Origin: Dyadobacter sp. CY326
GTDB lineage: Bacteria > Bacteroidota > Bacteroidia > Cytophagales > Spirosomataceae
Assembly (NCBI RefSeq): GCF_021390515.1
Contig: NZ_JAJUXI010000001.1
Span: 31,937-95,936, forward strand
Direction: 5' to 3'
Length of the DNA: 64,000 nucleotides
The first letter of the stretch is position 1. Each line of letters begins with the position of its first letter. The position numbers and the translations under genes are program-made. The notes below the pieces were generated by a model. That model saw nothing but the letters and a program-made list of their open reading frames with translations, was not told the origin of the DNA and ran no database searches. Shown piece after piece: positions 34,740 to 44,249 of the stretch.

Positions 34740-35846
34740 ATGAATGTTTACAAGTTACTAGCCGGTGTCGCAGCTTCGTGCCTTCTTGTTGCGCTTTTCA
34801 TGGCCGTTTCCGGAAACTTGCCGCAAGCCGGTCCCTTCTTTATCGCTTTTTTCCTTTTATTGGCCATCAGTTTCAGAGGTTTTGAGAAACTCAAAGGCTT
34901 CACGTACACGACCGTAATTTTTGCTGCTGTGACCACGGCGCTTTATTATCCACAGCATTTCCAAACCGTGAACGGCTTCAAACTGGCCGCATTAATCACT
35001 CCGCTGATCCAGATCATCATGTTCGGAATGGGCACCTCGATGAGTTTTGGCGATTTTGTGGGTGTTGTAAAAATGCCGAAAGGCGTGCTGATCGGGGTTG
35101 TAAGTCATTTTATCATCATGCCGACCATTGGATTTACACTTGCCAATCTGAGCGGTTTCCCACCAGAAATCGCAGCAGGAATTATTCTGATCGGCTGTTC
35201 TCCAAACGGAATGGCGTCGAATGTAATTTCTTATCTGGCCAAGGCAAATCTGGCATTATCGATAACGATCACGGCTATTTCCACCATGCTCGCTCCTATC
35301 GTGACGCCACTGCTAATGAGCTTATTAGCAGGTGCCTTTGTTCAGATTGACACCTTGCACATGATGTGGGACATCATTAAAATGGTGATCATTCCCATCG
35401 GTGCAGGTTTGCTTTTCAACAAATTTTTCAGCGGCAAAGCGAAGTGGCTTGACGATGCCATGCCCATCGTTTCCATGGCCGGAATCGCATTCATCATCGT
35501 CATCATTACTGCCGCAGGACGCGACAGCCTGCTTACAATCGGACCCACATTATTGCTTCTTGTGCTGATCCACAACTTGTCGGGCTACACATTGGGTTAC
35601 TGGTCGGGACGCTTGTTCAAAATGAGCGAAAGAGATTGCCGGACCATCGCCATTGAAGTAGGCATGCAAAACGGCGGCCTCGCATCAGGCATCGCCAAAG
35701 AAATGGGAAAAATGGCCACCGTAGGCCTAGCCCCAGCCATCTTCGGCCCCTTAATGAACATTACAGGGTCAATATTGGCATCCTGGTGGCAAAGCAAACC
35801 GACTGGGGATGAGGAGAGTTATGTGGAGACGGGCAGGGCGCATTGA
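34740..35846 (+). CDS. BASS family sodium:solute symporter
   Basis: A 368-residue inner-membrane protein with about ten helices and the family signature GIILIGCSPNGMASNVISYLAKANLALS (Na+-site region), plus FGMGTSMSFGDF and VGMQNGGLASGIA. The bile acid:sodium symporter family also transports pantothenate and, in plants, pyruvate and other 2-oxo acids. Directly downstream of the exported RraA-like gene (66 bp), it is the best candidate for taking the pathway's product into the cell. A palindrome follows its stop. Confidence 0.88.
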   Translation: MNVYKLLAGVAASCLLVALFMAVSGNLPQAGPFFIAFFLLLAISFRGFEKLKGFTYTTVIFAAVTTALYYPQHFQTVNGFKLAALITPLIQIIMFGMGTSMSFGDFVGVVKMPKGVLIGVVSHFIIMPTIGFTLANLSGFPPEIAAGIILIGCSPNGMASNVISYLAKANLALSITITAISTMLAPIVTPLLMSLLAGAFVQIDTLHMMWDIIKMVIIPIGAGLLFNKFFSGKAKWLDDAMPIVSMAGIAFIIVIITAAGRDSLLTIGPTLLLLVLIHNLSGYTLGYWSGRLFKMSERDCRTIAIEVGMQNGGLASGIAKEMGKMATVGLAPAIFGPLMNITGSILASWWQSKPTGDEESYVETGRAH

Positions 35847-35854
35847 AAAATGCT

Positions 35855-35886
35855 AGACTTGCTAAGTCTTAAGACTTAGCAAGTCT
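35855..35886. repeat. CTTAAG-centred palindrome, copy B
   Basis: A perfect 32-bp palindrome between the convergent BASS and acetyltransferase genes. Its inner 30 bp match copy A at 32225-32254 except for one base. As a long perfect stem it may also act as a bidirectional terminator, though no T-tract is present. Confidence 0.92.
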
Positions 35887-35892
35887 TAAGTC

Positions 35893-36399
35893 TCAATCCT
35901 CCTCCAACAACAACTGCATAAAAACCAGATCAAGCCATTGATCGAACTTGAAACCGACTTCTTTTAGATAACCTTTTTCAACGAAACCGTATTTTTTGTG
36001 GAATTCGATGCTGCCGCGGTTGGCGGCGTCGATGCCGGCGATCATGCTGTGCAGGCCGGATTCCTTGGCGCGCTGGATCAAACTTCCCAAAAGCTTCCCT
36101 CCTACGCCGATGCCCCTTGATTTTTCATCGAGATAGATCGAATGTTCTACGCTGAATTTATAGCCGATCTTGGGACGAAAAATATTGTAGGAACCGTAAC
36201 CGATGACCTCACCCTGCCTTTCGGCCACAATCACGGGCATTCCATCATTAAACATTTGTTCGAGCCAGGCTTTCTGTTGATCCATTGTACGCGGCTCGTA
36301 ATCGTAAATGGCGGTGGTGTGAAGAATGGCGTGGTTAATGATTTCTAATAGGGACGGCAAATCCTTTGGAGCAGCGCTTCTGATAATAAGATCCATCAA
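35893..36399 (-). CDS. GNAT N-acetyltransferase (phosphinothricin acetyltransferase-like)
   Basis: A 168-residue GNAT enzyme close to the PAT/MddA group: IIRSAAPKDLPSLLEIINHAI at the N-terminus, the acetyl-CoA loop KSRGIGVGGKLLGSLI, and SMIAGIDAANRGSIEFHKKYGF. Such enzymes acetylate amino acid analogues, methionine sulfone or sulfoximine. It is cytoplasmic, monocistronic and points toward the catabolic cluster without an evident link to it. Confidence 0.85.
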   Translation of the reverse strand: MMDLIIRSAAPKDLPSLLEIINHAILHTTAIYDYEPRTMDQQKAWLEQMFNDGMPVIVAERQGEVIGYGSYNIFRPKIGYKFSVEHSIYLDEKSRGIGVGGKLLGSLIQRAKESGLHSMIAGIDAANRGSIEFHKKYGFVEKGYLKEVGFKFDQWLDLVFMQLLLEED

Positions 36400-36512
36400 G
36401 ATAACGTAGGTTCGATATAATTGGTAAAATACAACCTTAAAGTTACCCGATAATTCTTAAAATAAAATACGTCCTTAACCGTCTAATGCTGCGTTTTTCT
36501 ACGGTAAATTTT

Positions 36513-36541
36513 TTGAAAATTCATTTTTTCAAATAGCTTTG
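36513..36541 (+). promoter_or_regulatory. Promoter of the thiamine operon
   Basis: TTG at 36513-36515 and TAGCTTTG at 36534-36541 with an 18-bp spacer, a good match to the Bacteroidota consensus TTG-N17-23-TAnnTTTG. The start would fall just before the TPP aptamer, which begins about 6 bp downstream. Confidence 0.7.
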
Positions 36542-36546
36542 TCGAA

Positions 36547-36625
36547 ACTTTAGGGGTGTCCCGATATGCGGACTGAGATAATACCCTTTGAACCTGATGC
36601 AGTTAGTACTGCCGAAGGGAAAAGT
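36547..36625 (+). promoter_or_regulatory. TPP riboswitch (THI element)
   Basis: A thiamine pyrophosphate aptamer: closing stem ACTTT/AAAGT, TAGGGGTGTCCCG, the conserved ACTGAGATAATACCCTTTG and AACCTGATGCAGTTAGTACT followed by GCCGAAGGGA. All core bases of the THI box are present. A 7-bp hairpin (GAGATAC/GTATCTC, 36628-36648) follows without a T-tract, so control is more likely at translation of thiS than by termination. It precedes thiS by 82 nt. Confidence 0.95.
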
Positions 36626-36707
36626 AAGAGATACTGCTATTGTATCTCAATGTATCTTTCTACAAAAAGGTCCATTCCTGAAGTTTTTCTCAAAAACATT
36701 ATTCAGA

Positions 36708-36911
36708 ATGGAAATCAACATCAACGGTCAATTAAGTGAATTCTCTGGACCAATTTCGGTTCAAGAGCTGCTATCTGAGCTTTTTCCTGATCATGCCAAA
36801 GGGATCGCGGTCGCTGTAAATCAGTCTGTTGTTCCAAAATCCGCCTGGCCGGTTCATGTGCTGCAACCCCACGACCAAGTGATGCTGATTACTGCCACAC
36901 AAGGTGGCTAA
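36708..36911 (+). CDS. thiS: Sulfur carrier protein ThiS
   Basis: A 67-residue ubiquitin-like carrier whose C-terminal Gly-Gly (TATQGG) is adenylated by ThiF and thiocarboxylated for thiazole synthesis. EININGQLSEF and VAVNQSVVPKSAWPVHVLQPHDQV are family-typical. The ATG at 36708 gives the usual start; the upstream in-frame extension runs through the riboswitch. First gene of the thi operon. Confidence 0.93.
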   Translation: MEININGQLSEFSGPISVQELLSELFPDHAKGIAVAVNQSVVPKSAWPVHVLQPHDQVMLITATQGG

Positions 36912-38833
<1,922 letters not shown>

Positions 38834-38834
<1 letters not shown>

Positions 38835-40063
38835 TGGAACTGATCGTCATATCGCATTCTGAGTTTATCCCTAATGAGGCTGAGCGGATTAATGCGCTTT
38901 TTCGGGATGGTTTGCTGCGCCTGCATATCAGAAAACCGGGTTGTAATGTAACAGATTTGAACCGGCTGATAGGAGAAATTAACCCTGATTTTTATTCCAA
39001 ACTTGCCTTGCATTCGCATCATGAGCTTGCTGCGCAATACGGGATTGCCAGGCTTCATTTTCCCGAAAATCTCAGACAAGCAACACCCGAATTTCTGTTG
39101 GAGAAATTAAAAAACGCTGGTTTCAAACTTAGCACCTCAATTCATGACATCGCAGAGCTGACTGAGCTTTCAGAAATTTTCGATTACACGTTCTTCGGGC
39201 CGGTTTTCGATAGTATTTCCAAAGAAGGTTATCAGCGGGTTGTTGGCGATGATTTTGTTCTGAAAAATGAGTTGAAAACTGTGAAAGTGATTGCTATTGG
39301 GGGGATTGATGCATTAAATATTGGTAAAGTTAAACAAATGAACTTTGATGGCGCAGCCATACTAGGAGCAATCTGGCATTCAGAATCTAAATTTTCTTTT
39401 TCCATTGCCGGGGGCTTAAGCCCCCGGCAATGGAAAAAGAAAATTCATAAGCTGCAATTCATTTCTAATCAGAATGCAGAGATCGGTCATTTGGGAAGCA
39501 TTAAGCTAGCCTTGGCTGCCGGCTGCCGCTGGATTCAGTTGCGGGTGAAGAATGAGCCGGACAGTGAAGTGCTTGAAATTGCCAAGGCTGCAAAAGCGAT
39601 TTGTGATTCCTATGATGCTGAATTGATTGTCAATGACTTCCCAAACATTGCAAAAGCTGTCGACGCCTACGGTTTGCACCTTGGCTTAAATGATATGTCC
39701 ATTCCCGAAGCCAAAAAAATCGTTGGCGACGAGATGATCATTGGCGGCACGGCAAACACATTTGAAGACGTGCTTTTGCGGATGGACGAAGGTGCTGATT
39801 ACATTGGTTTAGGGCCGTATCGCTTCACGACTACAAAGCAAAATTTAAGTCCTATCCTCGGTTTGGAAGGTTATCAAACGATTTTAAACAAGTTGGCGGC
39901 GCATCAACTTAGCATTCCCATCATTGCCATTGGAGGTGTTTTAAGCAATGACATTCCCGCCTTGCTTGCTACGGGTGTTCATGGAGTCGCTATGTCATCT
40001 GCTTTGATCCAATCGGAAAATCCGGAAGAAACAGTTCAAAAAATTGAAAAAATATTATGTTAA
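38834..40063 (+). CDS. thiE: Double thiamine phosphate synthase: ThiE/TenI-like domain fused to ThiE
   Basis: A 409-residue protein made of two TIM-barrel ThiE-type domains. Domain 1 (about 1-187) has [43 protein letters not shown] and IAIGGI. Domain 2 (about 205-409) has [59 protein letters not shown] and IAIGGV, a complete ThiE. The linker (residues 186-204, [17 protein letters not shown]) is encoded by a 56-bp perfect palindrome. ThiE joins HMP-PP and thiazole phosphate; in many Bacteroidota two separate genes stand here. The stop overlaps thiG by 7 bp. Confidence 0.92.
39390..39445. repeat. 56-bp perfect palindrome inside the double thiE
   Basis: Every base pairs from 39390 with 39445 inward to a central CTTAAG at 39415-39420; I checked all 28 pairs. 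The inner arms are GC-rich (GCCGGGGGC), the outer arms are T/A runs. It is translated in frame as the linker between the two ThiE domains. The CTTAAG centre is shared with the palindromes at 32225 and 35855, though the arms differ. Confidence 0.97.
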
Positions 40064-40827
40064 AATTCGCAGATAAAACATTTGAGTCTCGGCTTTTTAC
40101 AGGGACCGGGAAGTTCAGTTCGGCTGCATTAATGGAGGAATCTTTGCTTGCGTCGGGCACTGAATTGGTGACGGTTGCACTGCGCCGCGTGGATGTGAAT
40201 GATCGGCAAGATGACATGCTTTCGCATTTGAAACAGTCACACATTCATTTATTGCCCAACACTTCCGGTGTGCGAACGGCCAGGGAAGCGGTTTTTGCGG
40301 CGCAATTGGCAAGAGAAGCTTTGGAAACCAATTGGCTCAAACTAGAAATTCACCCTGACCCAAAATATCTCCTGCCCGACCCGATCGAAACGCTGAAAGC
40401 TGCCGAGGAACTGGTAAAGCTCGGTTTTGTAATCCTGCCATACATTCACGCAGACCCGGTTTTATGCAAAAGACTGGAAGACGTTGGCGTGGCCGCCGTA
40501 ATGCCGCTCGGCTCTCCCATTGGCAGCAACAAGGGTTTGAAAACGATTGATTTTCTTGAAATTATCATTGAGCAAAGCAATGTTCCGGTTATTGTGGATG
40601 CCGGAATTGGATCGCCTTCGGACGCTGCGAAAGCCATGGAAATCGGCGCCGATGCTGTTTTGGTAAACACAGCCATTGCCGTTTCCGGCGACCCAGTGGC
40701 GATGGCAAAAGCCTTCAAACTGGCAGTGAAAGCGGGGCGAATGGCATTTGAGGCGCGGTTGGGAAGTCAGGAAAGTTATGCTGTGGCAAGTAGTCCTTTA
40801 ACCGCATTTCTGGATTATGAGCTTTAA
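40057..40827 (+). CDS. thiG: Thiazole synthase ThiG
   Basis: Builds the thiazole phosphate ring from deoxyxylulose 5-phosphate, dehydroglycine and ThiS thiocarboxylate. The 256-residue barrel has [35 protein letters not shown], the Schiff-base Lys in [10 protein letters not shown], and [31 protein letters not shown]. It overlaps thiE by 7 bp and thiH by 11 bp, so translation is coupled. Confidence 0.97.
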   Translation: MLKFADKTFESRLFTGTGKFSSAALMEESLLASGTELVTVALRRVDVNDRQDDMLSHLKQSHIHLLPNTSGVRTAREAVFAAQLAREALETNWLKLEIHPDPKYLLPDPIETLKAAEELVKLGFVILPYIHADPVLCKRLEDVGVAAVMPLGSPIGSNKGLKTIDFLEIIIEQSNVPVIVDAGIGSPSDAAKAMEIGADAVLVNTAIAVSGDPVAMAKAFKLAVKAGRMAFEARLGSQESYAVASSPLTAFLDYEL

Positions 40828-41929
40828 GGATCAATTTGAAAATTACCATTGGGATGAAGTCAAGGCAAGCATCTATTCCAAAACGGAGAACGATGTGCGT
40901 AAGGCGCTTTTGGCCCAAAAACGAACATTGGAAGATTTCAAAGCACTGATTTCCCCGGCTGCTGCTCATTTTCTCGAACCCATGGCGCAGCTCAGCCGCA
41001 AACTGACCCAAAAGCGTTTTGGCAAAACCATGCAAATGTACATTCCGCTTTATTTGTCCAATGAATGCACCAACATTTGCACTTATTGCGGGTTTAGTCT
41101 GGATAACAAAGTGCGGAGAAAAACGCTTTCGCGTGAGGAAATCTTGCGGGAAGTTGAGGTGATTAAAGCATTGGGTTATGACCACGTTTTGCTCGTTACG
41201 GGTGAAGCAAATCAGACGGTACACACGGCTTATTTTAAAGAAGTGATCCAATTGATCCGACCCTATTTTTCTCAAATATCCATGGAAGTGCAGCCGCTTG
41301 AAATAGTCGAGTATGAGGAATTGATCGCGCTGGGGCTGTATTCGGTGTTGATTTACCAGGAAACATATTACAAGGAAGATTACAAAAAGCACCATCCAAA
41401 AGGCAAAAAATCTAACTTTAATTATCGTTTGGAAACACCGGACAGGCTCGGACTAGCAGGCATTCATAAAATGGGGCTCGGGGTTTTGATCGGGCTGGAA
41501 GATTGGCGGACAGACAGTTTTTTTACGGCCGCGCACCTGCAATATCTCGAACGTACCTATTGGCAAACGCGTTATAGTTTATCTTTTCCCAGGCTCCGAC
41601 CGTTTTCCGGCGGCCTCGAACCAAAGGTCGAAATGACGGATCGGGAGCTTGTGCAGCTGATTAGCGCTTACCGGATCATGAATGAGGAAGTCGAAATTTC
41701 ACTTTCAACGCGAGAATCTGAGCAGTTTCGGGATCATTGCATTCAGCTTGGCGTTACGTCTATCAGTGCGGGTTCCAAAACCAATCCGGGCGGTTATGCT
41801 GTTGAACCCGAGTCGCTGGAACAGTTTGAGATTTCGGACGAACGCAGTCCCGCGCAGATTGCCGCAATGATACGCGCAAGCGGTTATGAGCCGGTTTGGA
41901 AGGATTGGGACCAGGTTTTTGTTCAATAA
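40817..41929 (+). CDS. thiH: 2-iminoacetate synthase ThiH
   Basis: A radical SAM tyrosine lyase giving dehydroglycine and p-cresol. The cluster motif is CTNICTYC (C84, C88, C91), followed by [18 protein letters not shown] and [43 protein letters not shown] is the conserved middle. Full length at 370 residues. Its presence, rather than glycine oxidase ThiO, indicates the anaerobic-type thiazole branch. Confidence 0.97.
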   Translation: MSFKDQFENYHWDEVKASIYSKTENDVRKALLAQKRTLEDFKALISPAAAHFLEPMAQLSRKLTQKRFGKTMQMYIPLYLSNECTNICTYCGFSLDNKVRRKTLSREEILREVEVIKALGYDHVLLVTGEANQTVHTAYFKEVIQLIRPYFSQISMEVQPLEIVEYEELIALGLYSVLIYQETYYKEDYKKHHPKGKKSNFNYRLETPDRLGLAGIHKMGLGVLIGLEDWRTDSFFTAAHLQYLERTYWQTRYSLSFPRLRPFSGGLEPKVEMTDRELVQLISAYRIMNEEVEISLSTRESEQFRDHCIQLGVTSISAGSKTNPGGYAVEPESLEQFEISDERSPAQIAAMIRASGYEPVWKDWDQVFVQ

Positions 41930-41944
41930 AGAAATTGGATTAAT

Positions 41945-43000
41945 ATGTTTGAACAACAGGAACGCAAACGTTACAGCAGGCAAATTTTGCTGCCTGAAAT
42001 GGGCCTGACCGGTCAGGAAAAGCTAAAAGCGGCGAAAGTGCTTGTCGTTGGCGCAGGCGGTTTGGGCTGTCCGGTGCTGCAATATTTGGTTGCCGCGGGC
42101 GTCGGGAACATTGGCATTGTGGACGATGACATTGTGGATATTACGAATCTGCACCGGCAAATCTTGTATTCTGCGGCTGACATTGGAAAAAGCAAAGTGC
42201 TTATGGCCATTGAAAAATTGCGGGCTCAAAATCAATTTGTTAAGCTCACGCCTTACAATGTCCGTTTACAAGAAGATAATGCAACTCAAATCATTGCAAA
42301 CTACGACCTCGTTATCGACGGCTCCGATAATTTCCCAACCCGTTATCTGGTCAATGACGCCTGCGTTGAACTGGATAAACCATTGATTTTTGGCTCCATA
42401 CTGCGTTTTGAAGGACAAGTTTCTGTTTTCAATTACAAAGGCGGCCCCACTTATCGCTGTCTTTTTCCCGATGCCGAAGAAGGCGACAACTGCGCCGAAG
42501 CTGGCGTGATCGGCATTTTGCCAGGCATGATTGGCACTTTAATGGCCAACGAAGCGATTAAAGTGATTTGTGAAATTGGCGAGCCACTGTCAGGCAAATT
42601 ATTGGTAATGAATGCATTGACGAATGTTACAAACACTTTCGAATTTGCCCGATCGGAGCACATTGCACGACCAAATCAGAAATCCGCGCAAACTGTAAGT
42701 CCAAAGATCAATCCAGTTTCAGAGCCCAAGGAATTAACTTATGAAGAGTTCGAGCGCATTGAATCCTCCTATCCCGGACAGATTCATTTGGTTGACGTGC
42801 GGGAATACAATGAATTTGAGGCCGACAATTTTGGTGGCGTCAACATTCCCTTATCCGAAATCCCGGAAACAATCCCAACATTGCCTCCGAACAAGACCAT
42901 TGTTTTTTACTGTCAAACCGGAAAAAGAAGCACCCACGCCGCAAAACTGCTCATACAAAGCGGATTTGAAGGAGCCACATTCTGGGCTGGAAACTGGTGA
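41945..43000 (+). CDS. thiF: ThiF/MoeB-type adenylyltransferase with C-terminal rhodanese domain
   Basis: A 351-residue E1-like enzyme that adenylates ThiS. The N-terminal domain has RYSRQILLPEMGLTGQEKL, VVGAGGLGCPVLQYL (ATP loop), DITNLHRQILY and VIDGSDNFPTRYLVND; CAEAGVIGILPGMIG follows. The C-terminal ~100 residues are a rhodanese domain with active Cys in VFYCQTGKRSTHAA, so sulfur transfer may be built in. The two zinc CxxC pairs of classic MoeB are not evident (CLFPDAEEGDNC spans the region with widely spaced Cys). Last gene of the operon. Confidence 0.9.
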   Translation: MFEQQERKRYSRQILLPEMGLTGQEKLKAAKVLVVGAGGLGCPVLQYLVAAGVGNIGIVDDDIVDITNLHRQILYSAADIGKSKVLMAIEKLRAQNQFVKLTPYNVRLQEDNATQIIANYDLVIDGSDNFPTRYLVNDACVELDKPLIFGSILRFEGQVSVFNYKGGPTYRCLFPDAEEGDNCAEAGVIGILPGMIGTLMANEAIKVICEIGEPLSGKLLVMNALTNVTNTFEFARSEHIARPNQKSAQTVSPKINPVSEPKELTYEEFERIESSYPGQIHLVDVREYNEFEADNFGGVNIPLSEIPETIPTLPPNKTIVFYCQTGKRSTHAAKLLIQSGFEGATFWAGNW

Positions 43001-43026
43001 TTTTCATGTGCCATTTTCCGAAAAAA

Positions 43027-43089
43027 GCTAAGTTCGTTGAGTTTATTCAACCAATTTAGCTAAATTCGTTGAGTTCATTCAACGAATTA
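43027..43089. promoter_or_regulatory. Tandem imperfect palindromes before the AAA ATPase gene
   Basis: Two related stem-forming units stand head to tail: GCTAAGTTCGTTGA ... TCAACCAATTTAGC (two mismatches) and AATTCGTTGA ... TCAACGAATT (perfect 10-bp arms, 6-bp centre GTTCAT). The repeated core GTTGAGTTTATTCAA/GTTGAGTTCATTCAA runs up to the ATG. This could be an operator or a small dispersed repeat; nothing decides between them. Confidence 0.6.
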
Positions 43090-43095
43090 ACGAAA

Positions 43096-44235
43096 ATGAT
43101 TTACGCTCGATACATTCTTCCCACGCTTCAAGAGAAGTTAAAGTCCAATAAAGTAATAGTCTTAACAGGCGCGCGTAGGGTTGGCAAAACCTTTCTTCTC
43201 AATCAATTACAATCGGGTTTTGAAGGAAAATCCCTTTTGATGAATGGTGAAGACCTTGACGTAATTGAGCTTTTAACTGATAGAAGAGTCTCTTCTTTTC
43301 AGCGATGGGCTGGAAATCTTGACCTCCTCATCCTCGACGAGGCACAAGTCGTTCCGGAAATTGGCAAATCACTCAAACTGCTCATTGACTCGTTTCCGAA
43401 TCTGACGATCCTGGCAAGTGGTTCTTCTGCCTTTGAGCTGTCAAAACAAACGGGTGAACCATTGGTTGGGCGGCAGATCAACTTTCAGCTGTTTCCCATG
43501 GCGCATTTGGAATTAGCTCAAAAGGAAAACTTTCTCGAGACACGGCAAAATCTCGAAAACCGGCTTGTTTTCGGCTGTTATCCGGATGTTGTGCAACTCA
43601 CCGATTCGGGTGAGCAAACGGATTATTTGAAAGGATTGGTGAATGCTTACTTATTAAAGGATATTTTAATGTTTGAACAAGTGCGCTACTCACATAAAAT
43701 GCTCCAACTTTTGCAACTCGTTGCTTATCAGGTTGGTCAGGAGGTTTCATTTGAAGAATTGTCAAAAGCGCTGCAAATTGACCGCAATACGGTTGAAAGA
43801 TATCTTGATCTGTTTGCAAAGGTTTTCATCATTTTCCGCATTGGTGGTTACAGCAAAAATCTTCGAAAGGAAGTCACCAAGTCGGCAAAGTGGTATTTTT
43901 TTGATAACGGGATCAGAAACGCACTCATTAACAATTTTGCGCCGGTGCCACAACGGCAGGATGTTGGAGCACTTTGGGAAAATTACCTGGCCTCTGAGCG
44001 TGTGAAGTATAATACCTATTTCCGGGCGTTCCCTTACACGTATTTTTGGCGGACATATGACCAACAGGAGCTGGATTGGCTGGAATTGAAAAATGATCAG
44101 CTAGCTGCTTACGAATTTAAGTGGAACGACAGTAAAGTGAAGTTTCCCAAGGCTTTCGTTGAAGCATACCCGGAAGCCAAAACGAACTGGATCAACAGGG
44201 ACAATTACACCGATTTTTTAACCGGCATTATCTAA
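43096..44235 (+). CDS. AAA-type ATPase with DUF4143 domain
   Basis: A 379-residue protein of the widespread archaeal/bacterial ATPase family: Walker A LTGARRVGKTFLL, Walker B LDLLILDEAQ, ILASGSSAFEL (sensor), and a C-terminal DUF4143 domain with QEVSFEELSKALQIDRNTVERYLDLF (winged helix) and QQELDWLELKNDQLAAYEFKW, a PD-(D/E)xK-like end. Cellular role is not established. The ATG at 43096 removes nine residues that would overlap the palindromic repeats. The gene starts ~95 bp behind the thi operon. Confidence 0.85.
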   Translation: MIYARYILPTLQEKLKSNKVIVLTGARRVGKTFLLNQLQSGFEGKSLLMNGEDLDVIELLTDRRVSSFQRWAGNLDLLILDEAQVVPEIGKSLKLLIDSFPNLTILASGSSAFELSKQTGEPLVGRQINFQLFPMAHLELAQKENFLETRQNLENRLVFGCYPDVVQLTDSGEQTDYLKGLVNAYLLKDILMFEQVRYSHKMLQLLQLVAYQVGQEVSFEELSKALQIDRNTVERYLDLFAKVFIIFRIGGYSKNLRKEVTKSAKWYFFDNGIRNALINNFAPVPQRQDVGALWENYLASERVKYNTYFRAFPYTYFWRTYDQQELDWLELKNDQLAAYEFKWNDSKVKFPKAFVEAYPEAKTNWINRDNYTDFLTGII

Positions 44236-44249
44236 AAGAAGCCTCTCCA

